64,000 nucleotides of DNA from an uncultured Paracoccaceae bacterium (lineage in GTDB: Bacteria; Pseudomonadota; Alphaproteobacteria; Rhodobacterales; Rhodobacteraceae): assembly GCA_947503175.1 (NCBI GenBank), contig CANNCO010000001.1, positions 1 through 64,000 of the forward strand, given 5' to 3'. The translations under genes were made by a program, and so were the position numbers. The notes beneath the pieces are model-generated. The model saw only the letters and a program-made list of their open reading frames with translations. It did not search any database and had not been told where the DNA came from. The stretch's first letter is position 1. The number at the start of each line of letters is the position of its first letter. Shown here in pieces: positions 48,793 to 58,934 of this stretch.

Positions 48793-49503
48793 ATGAAAGA
48801 GCATGGCCATTCTCACGCAGAGATCGCGGCACGTTTCGCCGCGCCCCCCAGCGGAGGGTATCTGCGCGACAGCGTCTACGGCGCGATCGACGGCTGCGTC
48901 ACGACCTTCGCCATCGTCGCGGGCGTGGCGGGTGCCGGGCTTTCGCCTGCGATCATCATCGCGCTCGGTCTTGCGAATGTCTTGGCGGACGGGTTTTCGA
49001 TGGCGGCGGCAAACTACTCCGGCATCAAGGCCGAGGCCGACAATATGGCCCGCCTGCGCAGGGTGGAAGAGCGGCATATCCGCGAAACGCCGGACGGCGA
49101 GCGTCGCGAGCTGCGCGAGATCCTGCGCCGCAAGGGGCTGTCCAGTGACGTGCTCGACGCGGCAACCGATGCTATCGCCGCCGATACCGAGAAGTGGATC
49201 GACATGATGCTCATCGATGAGTACGGGCTATCCCCGGCAGAGCCGCGCCCCCTGCGCGCCGCCCTTGCCACGTTCGGGGCCTTCCTTGCGGCCGGTCTGG
49301 TGCCGCTCGTTCCGTTCGTCTTTGTCCTTGAGAACGCCTTTTCGCTTGCAATCGGCCTGACCGCAGTCGTGTTCTTCGCCATTGGCACACTCAAGAGTTA
49401 CTGGTCGCTTGAACCGTGGTGGCGTTCGGGCATCGAGACCCTCGTTATTGGCGGTGTCGCGGCGGGCATCGCGTTTGGCGTGGGGTCACTGTTCCGCGTC
49501 TGA
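48793..49503 (+). CDS. VIT1/CCC1-family iron/manganese transporter-like protein
   Basis: A 236-residue membrane protein. The first-helix motif DSVYGAIDGCVTTFAIVAG is diagnostic of the VIT family; NVLADGFSMAAANYSG follows, then a cytoplasmic charged loop (ARLRRVEERHIRETPDGERRELREILRR) that in the family binds metal, and three C-terminal helices. Probably moves Fe2+ or Mn2+ out of the cytoplasm. It is a single gene, with ileS 229 bp downstream. Confidence 0.9.
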   Translation: MKEHGHSHAEIAARFAAPPSGGYLRDSVYGAIDGCVTTFAIVAGVAGAGLSPAIIIALGLANVLADGFSMAAANYSGIKAEADNMARLRRVEERHIRETPDGERRELREILRRKGLSSDVLDAATDAIAADTEKWIDMMLIDEYGLSPAEPRPLRAALATFGAFLAAGLVPLVPFVFVLENAFSLAIGLTAVVFFAIGTLKSYWSLEPWWRSGIETLVIGGVAAGIAFGVGSLFRV

Positions 49504-49525
49504 TCGGCGTCAGGTCCCGCAGCCC

Positions 49526-49546
49526 CCATGCGCATGGTTTCCGCAT
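49526..49546. repeat. Palindromic repeat element, copy 2
   Basis: CCATGCGCATGGTTTCCGCAT: the exact reverse complement of 11578-11598. It lies 23 bp after the VIT gene stop and about 187 bp before ileS. Confidence 0.6.
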
Positions 49547-49732
49547 TGGTGTTTTTGGCGTCTTGCCGCCCCCCGCGCAGCCCCCTATAACCCGCCCCGA
49601 GATGTGCATATTCGCGATCATCATTCGAATTACAGGCCCGGCGCTCTGAACCATGAGCCGCCGGGACAAGGCGTATGACCCATCGCGCCGCCCCCTCGTC
49701 CGAACTCCGAACTGCCCCTGAGGACACGTCCC

Positions 49733-52627
49733 ATGTGTGCCGACACGCCTGACTACAAAGAAACACTCGCCCTTCCAAAGACCGATTTTCCGATGCGGGC
49801 GGGGCTTCCGAACCGCGAACCTATCTGGTTGGAAAAGTGGGAAAAAATCGGCATCTACGACCGGCTGCGCGAGAAAGAGGGGCGCGAACCCTTCATCCTT
49901 CACGACGGCCCGCCCTATGCCAACGGCAACCTTCATATCGGTCATGCGCTGAACAAGATCCTCAAGGACATGGTGGTGCGCAGCCAGCAGATGATGGGCC
50001 GCGACGCGCGTTATATCCCCGGCTGGGACTGTCACGGTCTGCCGATCGAATGGAAGATCGAGGAAAAGTACCGCTCGAAGGGTCAGGATAAGGATCAGGT
50101 CGATGTCGTCGATTTCCGCCAGGAATGCCGCAAGTTCGCCGAGGGCTGGATCGACGTTCAGCGCAATGAATTCAAGCGTCTGGGTGTCACCGGCAAGTGG
50201 GAAAACCCCTATGTGACCATGGACTTCCATGCCGAGCGCGTGATCGCGGAAGAGTTCCAGAAGTTCCTGATGAACGGGACGCTTTATCAGGGCTCGAAGC
50301 CCGTGATGTGGTCGCCGGTCGAGAAAACCGCGCTGGCCGAGGCGGAGGTGGAGTATCACGACCACCAGAGTCACACGATCTGGGTGCGGTTCCCGGTTAC
50401 GTCCGACGGCCCGCTCTCGGATACGACTGTCATCATCTGGACCACCACATCCTGGACGATCCCGCAGAACCGCGCGGTCTGTTACGGACCCGATATCTCT
50501 TACGGTCTATATGAGGTCACTACCGTGCCCGACGAGTGCTGGGCAAAGGTGGGTGAGAAGCTTCTGGTGGCCGATGCGCTGGCCGAAAACATCTTCACGC
50601 AGGCCCGCGTCGGGATGGAGGGCGTGAAACGCCTGCGCGACGTGTCTGCGGACGAGTTATCGGGCCTCGTCTGCGCGCATCCTTTACGGGGTGTGGACGG
50701 GGCGAACGGTGAATGGGACTACGATGTGCCGCTTTTCCCCGGCGATCACGTCACCGACGAGGCCGGCACGGGGTTCGTGCACACGGCCCCGTCCCACGGC
50801 GAAGACGACTATCAGATCGGCCTGAAACACGGGCTGCCGATGACCTATAACGTGCTGGAAGACGGTAGTTTCCGTGAGGATCTGCCGCTCTTCGGCGGCA
50901 CGCGCATCCTCAAGCCCAACGGGAAAGAGGGCGATGCGAACAAGGCGGTGATCGACACGCTGGTCGGGGTCGGGGCGCTTCTGGCGCGCGGGCGGCTGAC
51001 GCACAGCTATCCCCATTCATGGCGCTCGAAGGCGCCGCTGATCTATCGCAACACCCCGCAATGGTTCGCGGCCATCGACCGTCCCGTTGGCGACGGTCAG
51101 GACGACTATGGCACGACGATCCGCGAGCGGGCGCTGGCCTCGATCGATCAGCTTGTGACATGGACCCCACAGACCGGGCGCAATCGTTTATACTCGATGA
51201 TTGAAGCGCGCCCTGACTGGGTCCTGTCGCGCCAGCGGGCCTGGGGCGTGCCGCTCACCTGTTTCGTCAGGAAAGGGACCAAGCCCGACGACGCCGATTT
51301 CCTCCTGCGCGATCCGGCGGTCAACACCCGGATCAATGACGCGTTCGAGGCCGAAGGCGCGGATGCCTGGTACAAACCGGGCGCGAAAGAGCGGTTCCTC
51401 GGAAACGACTACAACCCCGACGATTACGAGCAGGTTTTCGACATTCTCGACGTCTGGTTCGATTCCGGATCGACCCATGCCTTCGTCCTGCGCGACCGCG
51501 AGGATGGCTCGGATGACGGGCTGGCCGATCTCTATCTCGAAGGCACGGACCAGCACCGGGGCTGGTTCCATTCCTCAATGCTTCAGGCTTGCGGCACCAT
51601 CGGTCACGCGCCCTATCGCGGGGTGCTGACCCACGGCTTCACGTTGGACGAAAAGGGCAACAAGATGTCCAAATCGCTTGGGAACACGATTGTTCCCGAG
51701 GCGGTGGTGAAGCAATACGGGGCGGATATCCTGCGGCTTTGGGTGGCGCAGGTCGATTTCACGAACGACCAGCGGATCGGCCCGGAAATCCTGAAAGGCG
51801 TGGCTGACAGCTATCGCCGACTGCGCAATACCTTGCGCTTCATGCTTGGCAATCTGGCGGAGTTTGACGAAGGCGAAAAGGTTGCGCCCGCGGATATGCC
51901 CGAGTTGGAACGCTGGGTGCTGCATCGCCTTGCCGAACTCGACCACAAGGTGCGCACGGGCTATGCGGCCTATGACTTCCAGGGTGTGTTCCAGGCGATT
52001 TTCACTTTCGCGACGGTGGATCTTTCGGCGTTCTATTTCGACATCCGCAAGGATGCGCTTTATTGCGATGGCCCATCGGACAGACGCAATGCGGCGCGGA
52101 CCGTTCTTGATATCCTGTTCCACCGGCTCAACACCTGGCTCGCCCCGATCCTCGTTTTCACCATGGAAGAGGTGTGGCTGGAGCGATTCCCGGGCGATGA
52201 CAGTTCGGTTCACCTGCAGGATATCCCCGAAACCCCCGCCGATTGGCGGGATGAGCCACTGGCGGCCAAATGGGCAGCGATCCGGCAGGTCCGCCGGGTC
52301 GTGACGGCCGCTCTGGAAATCCAGCGGCAGGACAAGGTGATCGGCGCATCGCTGGAGGCCGCCCCCATCGTCCATGTCCGCGACGCCGATATGCTGGCGG
52401 CTGTCAAATCGGTGCCGTTCGAGGATGTCTGCATCACCTCGGCCATCGGCCTGACCGCCGACCCGATCCCGGCCGAAGCATTCCGCATGCCCGAGATCGA
52501 AGGGGTGGGCGTCGTCTTCGAAAAGGCCGATGGCGAGAAGTGCCAGCGCTGCTGGAAGCTGCTTCCCGATGTGGGCACCCACGCGCATGCGGGCACCTGC
52601 GGGCGGTGCAACGCGGCTCTGGGATAA
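49733..52627 (+). CDS. ileS: Isoleucine--tRNA ligase
   Basis: Class I synthetase of 964 residues, charging tRNA-Ile, with a large editing domain. HIGH motif GNLHIGHALNKILKD, KMSKS motif DEKGNKMSKSLGNTI, editing domain GTGFVHTAPSHGEDDY, and the C-terminal zinc site CQRCWKLLPDVGTH and CGRCNAALG. The start MCADTPDYKETLALPKTDFPMRAG follows GAGGACACG. No T-box, as expected outside Firmicutes. It normally carries a downstream lspA in other phyla, absent here. Confidence 0.97.
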   Translation: MCADTPDYKETLALPKTDFPMRAGLPNREPIWLEKWEKIGIYDRLREKEGREPFILHDGPPYANGNLHIGHALNKILKDMVVRSQQMMGRDARYIPGWDCHGLPIEWKIEEKYRSKGQDKDQVDVVDFRQECRKFAEGWIDVQRNEFKRLGVTGKWENPYVTMDFHAERVIAEEFQKFLMNGTLYQGSKPVMWSPVEKTALAEAEVEYHDHQSHTIWVRFPVTSDGPLSDTTVIIWTTTSWTIPQNRAVCYGPDISYGLYEVTTVPDECWAKVGEKLLVADALAENIFTQARVGMEGVKRLRDVSADELSGLVCAHPLRGVDGANGEWDYDVPLFPGDHVTDEAGTGFVHTAPSHGEDDYQIGLKHGLPMTYNVLEDGSFREDLPLFGGTRILKPNGKEGDANKAVIDTLVGVGALLARGRLTHSYPHSWRSKAPLIYRNTPQWFAAIDRPVGDGQDDYGTTIRERALASIDQLVTWTPQTGRNRLYSMIEARPDWVLSRQRAWGVPLTCFVRKGTKPDDADFLLRDPAVNTRINDAFEAEGADAWYKPGAKERFLGNDYNPDDYEQVFDILDVWFDSGSTHAFVLRDREDGSDDGLADLYLEGTDQHRGWFHSSMLQACGTIGHAPYRGVLTHGFTLDEKGNKMSKSLGNTIVPEAVVKQYGADILRLWVAQVDFTNDQRIGPEILKGVADSYRRLRNTLRFMLGNLAEFDEGEKVAPADMPELERWVLHRLAELDHKVRTGYAAYDFQGVFQAIFTFATVDLSAFYFDIRKDALYCDGPSDRRNAARTVLDILFHRLNTWLAPILVFTMEEVWLERFPGDDSSVHLQDIPETPADWRDEPLAAKWAAIRQVRRVVTAALEIQRQDKVIGASLEAAPIVHVRDADMLAAVKSVPFEDVCITSAIGLTADPIPAEAFRMPEIEGVGVVFEKADGEKCQRCWKLLPDVGTHAHAGTCGRCNAALG

Positions 52628-52638
52628 GGTATAAGGTA

Positions 52639-52663
52639 CCGGGCGCGTTTCAATCGCGTCCGG
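52639..52663 (+). terminator. Hairpin after ileS
   Basis: CCGGGCGCG, loop TTTCAAT, CGCGTCCGG: a 9-bp stem with one G-U pair, 11 bp past the ileS stop; CTTCGTC follows. Weak T content. Confidence 0.45.
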
Positions 52664-52714
52664 CTTCGTCATGTCAAAAATACGCTCTTAAGCGGCGTCG
52701 GTCCGTATGCACAC

Positions 52715-53425
52715 TCAAAGCTCCTCGCGATAGATCAACTGCTGTACCGCACCGGCCGTCATGAGATAGATCGTGGTCACGATCAGCCCCCAGATGGCCC
52801 AGCTTTCGGGATAGAAATCGACCCATGCGGCCCAGCCTGCGAAGAATGTCCAGGCGAATGCGGTGGGCAGGGTGATCCAGCGCCAGCGGTCCGTGCGCAC
52901 TGGATGCACGAACTTGACCGGAACGAACATCAGCACGGCAAGGGCCACCACGACCACCAGCGAGACCCAGAAGTTCGGCTCGACCGCAAACAGGACCAGC
53001 ACCACCATGTTCCAGCAGGCCGGAAAGCCGGAAAACGAATAATCCTTTGTTTTCATGCGGCTGTCGGCAAAATACATCGCGCTTGCAAAGGTGATGACGA
53101 TGATCGCGCACCAGCCGGTCCAACCCGGAAGAAGCCCCGATGTGAACAGCGCATAGGCCGGTATGAACGTATAGGTCAGATAGTCGATGATCATGTCCAG
53201 AAGGTTGCCGTCATAGCGCGGCGCGTTCTTCTTGACGTTATAGTACCGGGCGAGCGGCCCATCGATCCCGTCGACCGCGAAGGCCACCACGAGCCACAGG
53301 AACATAAGGCTCCATTCCCGCTCGGAGGCCGCAAGCATCGCCAGCATGGCGAACACCGCGCCCGACGCCGTCAGGAGATGGACCCCTAGAGCACGCCATA
53401 GCGGTGGGGGAGATGCGTCTGTCAT
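52715..53425 (-). CDS. pcs: Phosphatidylcholine synthase
   Basis: Condenses CDP-diacylglycerol with choline, the one-step bacterial route to phosphatidylcholine. The 236-residue membrane protein has about eight helices and the CDP-alcohol phosphotransferase motif DGIDGPLARYYNVKK then YDGNLLDMIIDYL, in which the spacing from the Gly to the last two Asp fits the family. The segment SGFPACWNMVVLVLF is also typical of Pcs. It is a single gene convergent with ileS. Confidence 0.93.
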   Translation of the reverse strand: MTDASPPPLWRALGVHLLTASGAVFAMLAMLAASEREWSLMFLWLVVAFAVDGIDGPLARYYNVKKNAPRYDGNLLDMIIDYLTYTFIPAYALFTSGLLPGWTGWCAIIVITFASAMYFADSRMKTKDYSFSGFPACWNMVVLVLFAVEPNFWVSLVVVVALAVLMFVPVKFVHPVRTDRWRWITLPTAFAWTFFAGWAAWVDFYPESWAIWGLIVTTIYLMTAGAVQQLIYREEL

Positions 53426-53464
53426 GAAAACGTCATGGCCGAATTCTCCACCGGGCGCAAACGG

Positions 53465-54391
53465 TCAGGACCGGGGATGGGCGGAGCGGTAGATCTCCAT
53501 CAGGCGGCTTGTGTCCACAGCTGTGTAGGCCTGTGTGGTAGAGAGAGACGCGTGGCCGAGAAGGTCCTGAATTGCCCGCAGGTCGCCGCCTGCCGCCAGC
53601 AGATGCGTCGCAAAGCTATGCCGCAGCGCGTGGGGTGTGGCCGAGCCGGGCAAGCCAAGCTGCGCGCGAACACTCTGCATCATCCGCTGCACAAGGCGTG
53701 GGTTCAGCGCGCCGCCCCGAACCCCGCGGAACAACGGTCTGTCCGGGGTAAGATCATGTGGGCAAAGCTCGACATAGCGGGTTACGGCGATGCGGGCGGC
53801 CGGGATCACCGGAACGATCCGCTCCTTGTCGCCCTTGCCCCGTATCCGCAGGACGTCCGGAAAAGGTGCTTCGCTGCCCTTCAGCCCGAGCGCCTCGGAG
53901 ATACGCAACCCCATCCCGTAAAGCACGGTCACCACGGCCGCATCGCGGGCCGCGATCCATGGCTCTTCCGACTGAGTTCCCGCACCGGCGATCACGGCGC
54001 GTGCCGCCTCTTCGGCCAGCGGCCGGGGGAGCTTGGCCTGAAACGACGGGCCGCGTACCGAGAGGACCGCTGTGGGGTCGAAGCCGTCGCGCTCGGCCAG
54101 CCAGCGCACGAACCCCTTGACCGAAGACAGCGCGCGGGCCAGCGACCGGGCCGACAGCCCGCGTGCACGTTCATGCGCCATCCAGGCGCGCATGTCGGAC
54201 AGCCGTAGTTCGGCGAAGGCCGCCGTGTCCGCAGGTCCGCCCCGATGAGATGCGAGGAAAGCCATAAAACCCAGAACATCCGCCTGGTAGGCTTCGGCGG
54301 TTTTCGCCGAACGCCCCTGCGCGCCCGTCAGCCCGGCCAGCCAATCCTCAAGCGCCTGAGCGGCGCCCTCGGAAACGGGTGTATGGCTCAT
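53465..54391 (-). CDS. xerC: Tyrosine recombinase XerC
   Basis: A 308-residue site-specific recombinase acting at dif to resolve chromosome dimers with XerD. An N-terminal SAM-like domain (TAEAYQADVLGFMAFLASH) and catalytic residues in YGMGLRISEALGLKG (Arg), TPHALRHSFATHLLAAGGDLRAIQ (HxxR) and LLGHASLSTTQAYTAVD (His, Tyr). Its start overlaps the stop of the DUF484 gene by 4 nt (54388-54391), the usual neighbour of xerC in proteobacteria, which separates it from phage integrases. Confidence 0.92.
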   Translation of the reverse strand: MSHTPVSEGAAQALEDWLAGLTGAQGRSAKTAEAYQADVLGFMAFLASHRGGPADTAAFAELRLSDMRAWMAHERARGLSARSLARALSSVKGFVRWLAERDGFDPTAVLSVRGPSFQAKLPRPLAEEAARAVIAGAGTQSEEPWIAARDAAVVTVLYGMGLRISEALGLKGSEAPFPDVLRIRGKGDKERIVPVIPAARIAVTRYVELCPHDLTPDRPLFRGVRGGALNPRLVQRMMQSVRAQLGLPGSATPHALRHSFATHLLAAGGDLRAIQDLLGHASLSTTQAYTAVDTSRLMEIYRSAHPRS

Positions 54392-55095
54392 GCCAGCCAG
54401 CGCCGCATGGCGCGCTCCACCGAGCCCGCGAAAAAGCCCAGCAGATCGGTGCCTTGCGCCGAGGTGAACTGATGCGGGTCTTCGGACCCCATGGCCAGCA
54501 TACCGGGCAGGCGGCCCGCGCCGAAATCAAGCTTCAGGCAGGCTTCGGACCTGATCCAGTCGCCGCCATCGCCGTAGATGCGCCCTTCGCCGTCGCCCAA
54601 CTGGCGGAGCGTAACGGGGCGGATCGGCGACTGGCGGCCTTGCGAGATGTAATCATCCACGTAACCGGCAGGCACCACCATCATCACATCCTGAACGGTG
54701 TCCAGACCATGTACTTCGCTTGGGCCATCGGTTTCCAACAGAAGCCGCGCGGAATCCACCCGCAGGATTTCGGTCACGTCAGAGCAAAGCTCGGTCAGGA
54801 ATGTCGTGAAATCCGTGGCTTCCAGCATTCTTAGAACCGCACGATGGATCTGATTGGTCCCCGCAAGGTTTTCATATGCTGCGGCAATGACGCTGCGATG
54901 CGTGTCTTCAAGCCGCATCAGGCGCGATTCAAGCCGTTCCATCGCGATGCCGCGCAGGTCGACGACATTAGAACCAAGCGCCTTTTCATTCGCCGTTACA
55001 AGCGCGCGCATGACGCCCGGATCTTCGAGAATCACGTCAGGTTCGGCAAGGATGCGGTCGCGCAACTTGTCGCGCGTCGCGGCTGTGTCGCTCAT
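54388..55095 (-). CDS. DUF484-family (GAF-like) protein
   Basis: The ATG at 55095 after GAGGGGGCTTTTG gives 235 residues; the track start 54 nt upstream is less likely. N-terminal helices (AATRDKLRDRILAEPDVILEDPGVM) precede a GAF-like domain ending in KLDFGAGRLPGMLAMGSEDPHQFTS. DUF484 proteins are coupled to xerC across proteobacteria and have no proven function. Translationally coupled to xerC here. Confidence 0.88.
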   Translation of the reverse strand: MSDTAATRDKLRDRILAEPDVILEDPGVMRALVTANEKALGSNVVDLRGIAMERLESRLMRLEDTHRSVIAAAYENLAGTNQIHRAVLRMLEATDFTTFLTELCSDVTEILRVDSARLLLETDGPSEVHGLDTVQDVMMVVPAGYVDDYISQGRQSPIRPVTLRQLGDGEGRIYGDGGDWIRSEACLKLDFGAGRLPGMLAMGSEDPHQFTSAQGTDLLGFFAGSVERAMRRWLA

Positions 55096-55254
55096 CAAAA
55101 GCCCCCTCGGCTGGATCAGTTTGCGGGTGCTTGCCCCGAAGTTGTCCACAGGTATGCCAGAGCGGCACGGGATGCCTCAAGGGGCAGCCCAAATCCTTTG
55201 GCCAGATCGGCCCGAAGCGCGGCGGATCGGCCACGGTGACCGAGCCGGTTCACG

Positions 55255-55911
55255 TTACGAAAGGATCTTCTGACCGGTTTTCTCCCAATCCTTCAGGAAC
55301 CCCTCAAGACCCTTATCGGTCAGGGGATGGGAGGCCATCTTGCGGATCACATCGGGCGGTGCGGTGGCGACATCGGCACCGATGCGGGCCGCATCCGTCA
55401 TGTGGTTGACGGTGCGGATCGACGCCGCGAGGATCTGGGTCTCGTAGCCGTAATTGTCATAGATTTCGCGGATATCCGAGATCAGTTCCATCCCGTCGAG
55501 ATTGATGTCGTCCAGCCGACCGATGAAGGGCGAGATGAATGTTGCGCCGGCCTTTGCCGCCAGAAGCGCCTGATTGGCCGAGAAACACAAGGTCACGTTG
55601 ACCATCCGGCCTTCGCCCGAAAGGACCTTGCAGGCCTTCAGACCATCCCAGGTCAGCGGGACCTTGATCGTGATGTTGTCGGCGATCTTGGCCAGTTCAC
55701 GGCCTTCGGCGATCATCCCATCGGCGTCCAGAGCGACGGTTTCGGCACTGACCGGCCCCGGGATCATGTCGCAGATCTCTTTGGTGACTTCCTTGATGTC
55801 ACGGCCCGATTTCATGATCAGCGAGGGGTTTGTGGTTACCCCGTCGACCATGCCCAGGTTGTTCAGGTCTCGGATTGCATCGGTATCGGCGGTATCGACG
55901 AAGAATTTCAT
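55255..55911 (-). CDS. Transaldolase / fructose-6-phosphate aldolase-like protein
   Basis: A 218-residue small-transaldolase barrel (FSA/TAL class 3). Starts [20 protein letters not shown] at ATG 55911, after AGGGAGCGGCC. The Schiff-base lysine is in [17 protein letters not shown], and [17 protein letters not shown] and [14 protein letters not shown] are family segments. Proteins of this length act as true transaldolases in many bacteria, so transaldolase (tal) is more likely than fructose-6-phosphate aldolase. Single gene. Confidence 0.9.
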   Translation of the reverse strand: MKFFVDTADTDAIRDLNNLGMVDGVTTNPSLIMKSGRDIKEVTKEICDMIPGPVSAETVALDADGMIAEGRELAKIADNITIKVPLTWDGLKACKVLSGEGRMVNVTLCFSANQALLAAKAGATFISPFIGRLDDINLDGMELISDIREIYDNYGYETQILAASIRTVNHMTDAARIGADVATAPPDVIRKMASHPLTDKGLEGFLKDWEKTGQKILS

Positions 55912-56014
55912 GGCCGCTCCCTTGGCGTTCGGTTCTGTTTGCGGCACTGATAGCCTATCGGTGCCGGGGCCTGAACCCTGAATCGGTGCCGTCCCCGAAC
56001 ACAGGATCGGTTCA

Positions 56015-56653
56015 ATGGATTTCTCACTCTGGCTGGCCTTTGTTGCCGCATCTACCGCGCTTTTGCTGATACCAGGGCCTACGGTCCTTCTGGTTCTTGC
56101 CTATGCGGTGGGGCAGGGAAAGCGTGTGGCGGTTCCCACCGCATTGGGCGTGGCGACCGGCGATCTGATCGCGATGAGCGCGTCGCTGGCGGGTCTTGGC
56201 GCGCTGGTTCTGACGTCGGCCACGCTGTTCATGGCGCTGAAGTGGGCGGGTGCGGTCTACCTTGTCTGGTTGGGCGTGCGGATGCTTTTGAGCGCGAAAC
56301 ACGCGACATTGGACCTTCCCAATGCCGCGCCCGGTGCCGCGGTCGGGCCGCAGACGGCGTTTCTGAACGCGGCGACTGTTACTGCGCTTAATCCGAAGTC
56401 GATCGTGTTCTTCATCGCGTTCGTACCGCAGTTTCTGGACCCGGCCGCGCCGATCCTTGGCCAATCGGCCATTCTGATCGCGACCTTCGTGGGTCTCGCT
56501 GCCTTCAACGCGCTGGCCTATGCGCTTCTGGCGGCACGGTTGCGCGCCACGATCCGGCGACCGGCGATCGTTCGCTGGCTGACCCGGGCGGGCGGGACCA
56601 CATTGATCGGGATGGGCGTGGCAACCGCCACAATCCGCCGCGCGACTGCGTGA
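56015..56653 (+). CDS. LysE/RhtB-family amino-acid exporter
   Basis: A 212-residue inner-membrane protein with about six helices. The N-terminus [34 protein letters not shown] contains the family's PGP motif, followed by [20 protein letters not shown] and the C-terminal [25 protein letters not shown]. Probably exports an amino acid or homoserine lactone-like compound. 7 bp separate its stop from the priA start, so priA may be co-transcribed. Confidence 0.9.
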   Translation: MDFSLWLAFVAASTALLLIPGPTVLLVLAYAVGQGKRVAVPTALGVATGDLIAMSASLAGLGALVLTSATLFMALKWAGAVYLVWLGVRMLLSAKHATLDLPNAAPGAAVGPQTAFLNAATVTALNPKSIVFFIAFVPQFLDPAAPILGQSAILIATFVGLAAFNALAYALLAARLRATIRRPAIVRWLTRAGGTTLIGMGVATATIRRATA

Positions 56654-56660
56654 GGGCAGG

Positions 56661-58850
56661 GTGATTCGGCAGTTTGACGAAGGCGATCTGATCGGGGTCC
56701 TGACGACGCAGCCGTTGGACAAGGTGCTGGACTATCGCGCGCCCGAGGGTGGTTGCCTGACAGGCGCTTTCGTCGAAGTGCCGCTTGGCCCGCGCAAGGT
56801 TCTGGGTGTCGTCTGGGGGCCGGGCGAGGGCGGCTATGACCTGTCGAAAGTGCGGTCGGTGATCCGCGTTCTCGATGCGATACCGATGCGCGACGAAATG
56901 CGCGAGTTCCTGATCCGGGCGGGTGAATACACACTGACGCCGATGCCCGCGATGCTGCGTCTGGCCACCCGGTCTCCGGGGCTTGGCGATCCGCCGTCCA
57001 TGCGGAACGTGTACCGGTTGGGATCGGCACGGCCGGACCGGATGACCGATGCGCGAACCCGGGTGATCGGGGTGCTGCAGGATTATGGCGGGCTGGCCTT
57101 CACACTGGGCGAGTTGGCGGAACAGGCCGCTGTGACGCCCTCGGTGATCAAGGGCCTCGTCAAACAGAATGTTGTGCTGGAAGAGCAGAGCCCGCGCGAT
57201 CTGCCCTATCCCCGGCTTGAGGCGGGGCCATCGCGTTACACACTGACCGACGAACAGGAGAGGGCTGCGGCCAGCTTGCGCGCGGGTGTTGAAGCAGGCG
57301 ATTACGGCACGACACTTTTGAAGGGCGTAACCGGATCGGGCAAGACCGAGGTCTATCTGGAGGCCGTGGCGGCCTGTCTGGCCAAGGGTCGGCAGGCGCT
57401 TGTGCTTCTGCCCGAGATTGCGCTGACCGCCGAGTTCCTGTCGCGTGTCGAAGAACGGTTCGGTGCAAGGCCCGCCGAGTGGCATTCGGGTGTCACCATG
57501 ACCGAACGCCGCCGGTGCTGGCAGATGGTGGGCGAGGGCGGTGCGAACTTAGTGGTGGGCGCGCGGTCGGCCCTGTTCTTGCCCTTCCGCGACCTTGGCC
57601 TGATCGTCGTGGATGAGGAACACGACACCTCCTACAAGCAGGAGGATGGCGTTCTTTACAATGCCCGCGACATGGCGGTTCTGCGGGCCTCGATTACCGG
57701 GGCGCAGGTCGTTCTGGCTTCGGCCACACCGTCGCTTGAAAGCTGGGCCAATGCCGAGGCGGGAAAGTACAAGCGGCTAGAACTGACTGCGCGCGTGGGC
57801 GCGGCGGTGATGCCCGAACTGGCCGCGATTGACATGCGGGATGAGGTGCTGCCATCGAACCGTTGGATATCCGAAGCGCTGGCGGGCGAGGTGCGCACGC
57901 GTATCGAGCAGGGGGAACAGGCGCTTTTGTTCCTGAACCGCCGAGGTTATGCGCCGGTCACGATCTGTCGGGCCTGCGGGCATCAGATCGGCTGCGATCA
58001 CTGCGACGCGCGGATGGTCGAGCACCGGTTTCTGAAGCGGCTTGTTTGCCACCAATGCGGTGAGTCGAAACCGATCCCCGCGAAATGCCCATCCTGCGAA
58101 GCCGAGGATCGGCTGGCCCCTGTGGGTCCGGGCGTGGAGCGGTTGGGCGAGGAGACGACGGCACTGTTCCCCGAAGCGCGGGTGGCAGTGCTGTCTTCCG
58201 ACCTCTTCGGATCGGCCCGCGCGCTCAAGGCACAGATCGAGGCGATTGCGGCAGGCGAGGCCGATATCATCATCGGCACGCAACTGGTCGCGAAGGGGCA
58301 TAACTTCCCGCTGCTGACACTGGTGGGCGTGATCGATGCCGATCTGGGGCTTCAGGGGTCCGATCTGCGAGCTGCGGAACGCACGTTTCAGCTGATGCGC
58401 CAGGTCGCCGGACGGGCCGGGCGAGCGGACAAGCCGGGTGTGGCGCTTCTTCAGACATATCAGCCGGAACACCCGGTGATCCGTGCGATCCTGTCGGGCG
58501 AGGAGGAGGCGTTCTGGCGTGCCGAGGCCGGGGAACGACAGGCTGCGGGCGTTCCGCCATACGGGCGGATGGCCGGTATCGTCCTGTCATCGCCCGATGT
58601 GCAGCAGGTTTTTGACCTGGGTGGTGAGATGGCGCGGCGTGATATGCCGCTGCGCCGGATCGGGGCGCAGGTCTTTGGCCCGGCACCTGCGCCTATCGCC
58701 CGCATCCGGGGGCGGCACCGGGTGCGCCTGCTTGTGAAGGCGGCGAAAGGCGCGCCGCTGCAGGCCGCGCTGAGCGAATGGGTGGGGCAGTTCCGGCTGA
58801 AAGGCGACCTACGGCTGTCGGTGGATATCGATCCGCAAAGCTTCTATTGA
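56661..58850 (+). CDS. priA: Primosomal replication-restart helicase PriA
   Basis: A 729-residue DEAH-type superfamily 2 helicase that restarts stalled replication forks. GTG start preceded by AGGGCAGG. Walker A is KGVTGSGKTEVYLE, Walker B LIVVDEEHDTSYKQ, and the zinc-binding cysteines are in CRACGHQIGCDHC and CHQCGESKPIPAKCPSC. The N-terminal 3'-DNA-binding domain (DKVLDYRAPEG) is present. Normal length. Confidence 0.95.
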   Translation: MIRQFDEGDLIGVLTTQPLDKVLDYRAPEGGCLTGAFVEVPLGPRKVLGVVWGPGEGGYDLSKVRSVIRVLDAIPMRDEMREFLIRAGEYTLTPMPAMLRLATRSPGLGDPPSMRNVYRLGSARPDRMTDARTRVIGVLQDYGGLAFTLGELAEQAAVTPSVIKGLVKQNVVLEEQSPRDLPYPRLEAGPSRYTLTDEQERAAASLRAGVEAGDYGTTLLKGVTGSGKTEVYLEAVAACLAKGRQALVLLPEIALTAEFLSRVEERFGARPAEWHSGVTMTERRRCWQMVGEGGANLVVGARSALFLPFRDLGLIVVDEEHDTSYKQEDGVLYNARDMAVLRASITGAQVVLASATPSLESWANAEAGKYKRLELTARVGAAVMPELAAIDMRDEVLPSNRWISEALAGEVRTRIEQGEQALLFLNRRGYAPVTICRACGHQIGCDHCDARMVEHRFLKRLVCHQCGESKPIPAKCPSCEAEDRLAPVGPGVERLGEETTALFPEARVAVLSSDLFGSARALKAQIEAIAAGEADIIIGTQLVAKGHNFPLLTLVGVIDADLGLQGSDLRAAERTFQLMRQVAGRAGRADKPGVALLQTYQPEHPVIRAILSGEEEAFWRAEAGERQAAGVPPYGRMAGIVLSSPDVQQVFDLGGEMARRDMPLRRIGAQVFGPAPAPIARIRGRHRVRLLVKAAKGAPLQAALSEWVGQFRLKGDLRLSVDIDPQSFY

Positions 58851-58934
58851 GCCCGGTTCAGCGCTGTATCGCTGTGCCCCAGCGCACATTGCTTTTGCTT
58901 CCCATCGGGTCGCGACAGGCGTAAGCCCAAAAGA

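Noticed and set aside
51575-52672. 365-aa ORF antisense to ileS
   Set aside because: Shadow of ileS.
53465-54391. XerC-like gene as a phage integrase marking a second island
   Set aside because: Coupling to the DUF484 gene and surrounding core genes identify it as chromosomal xerC.
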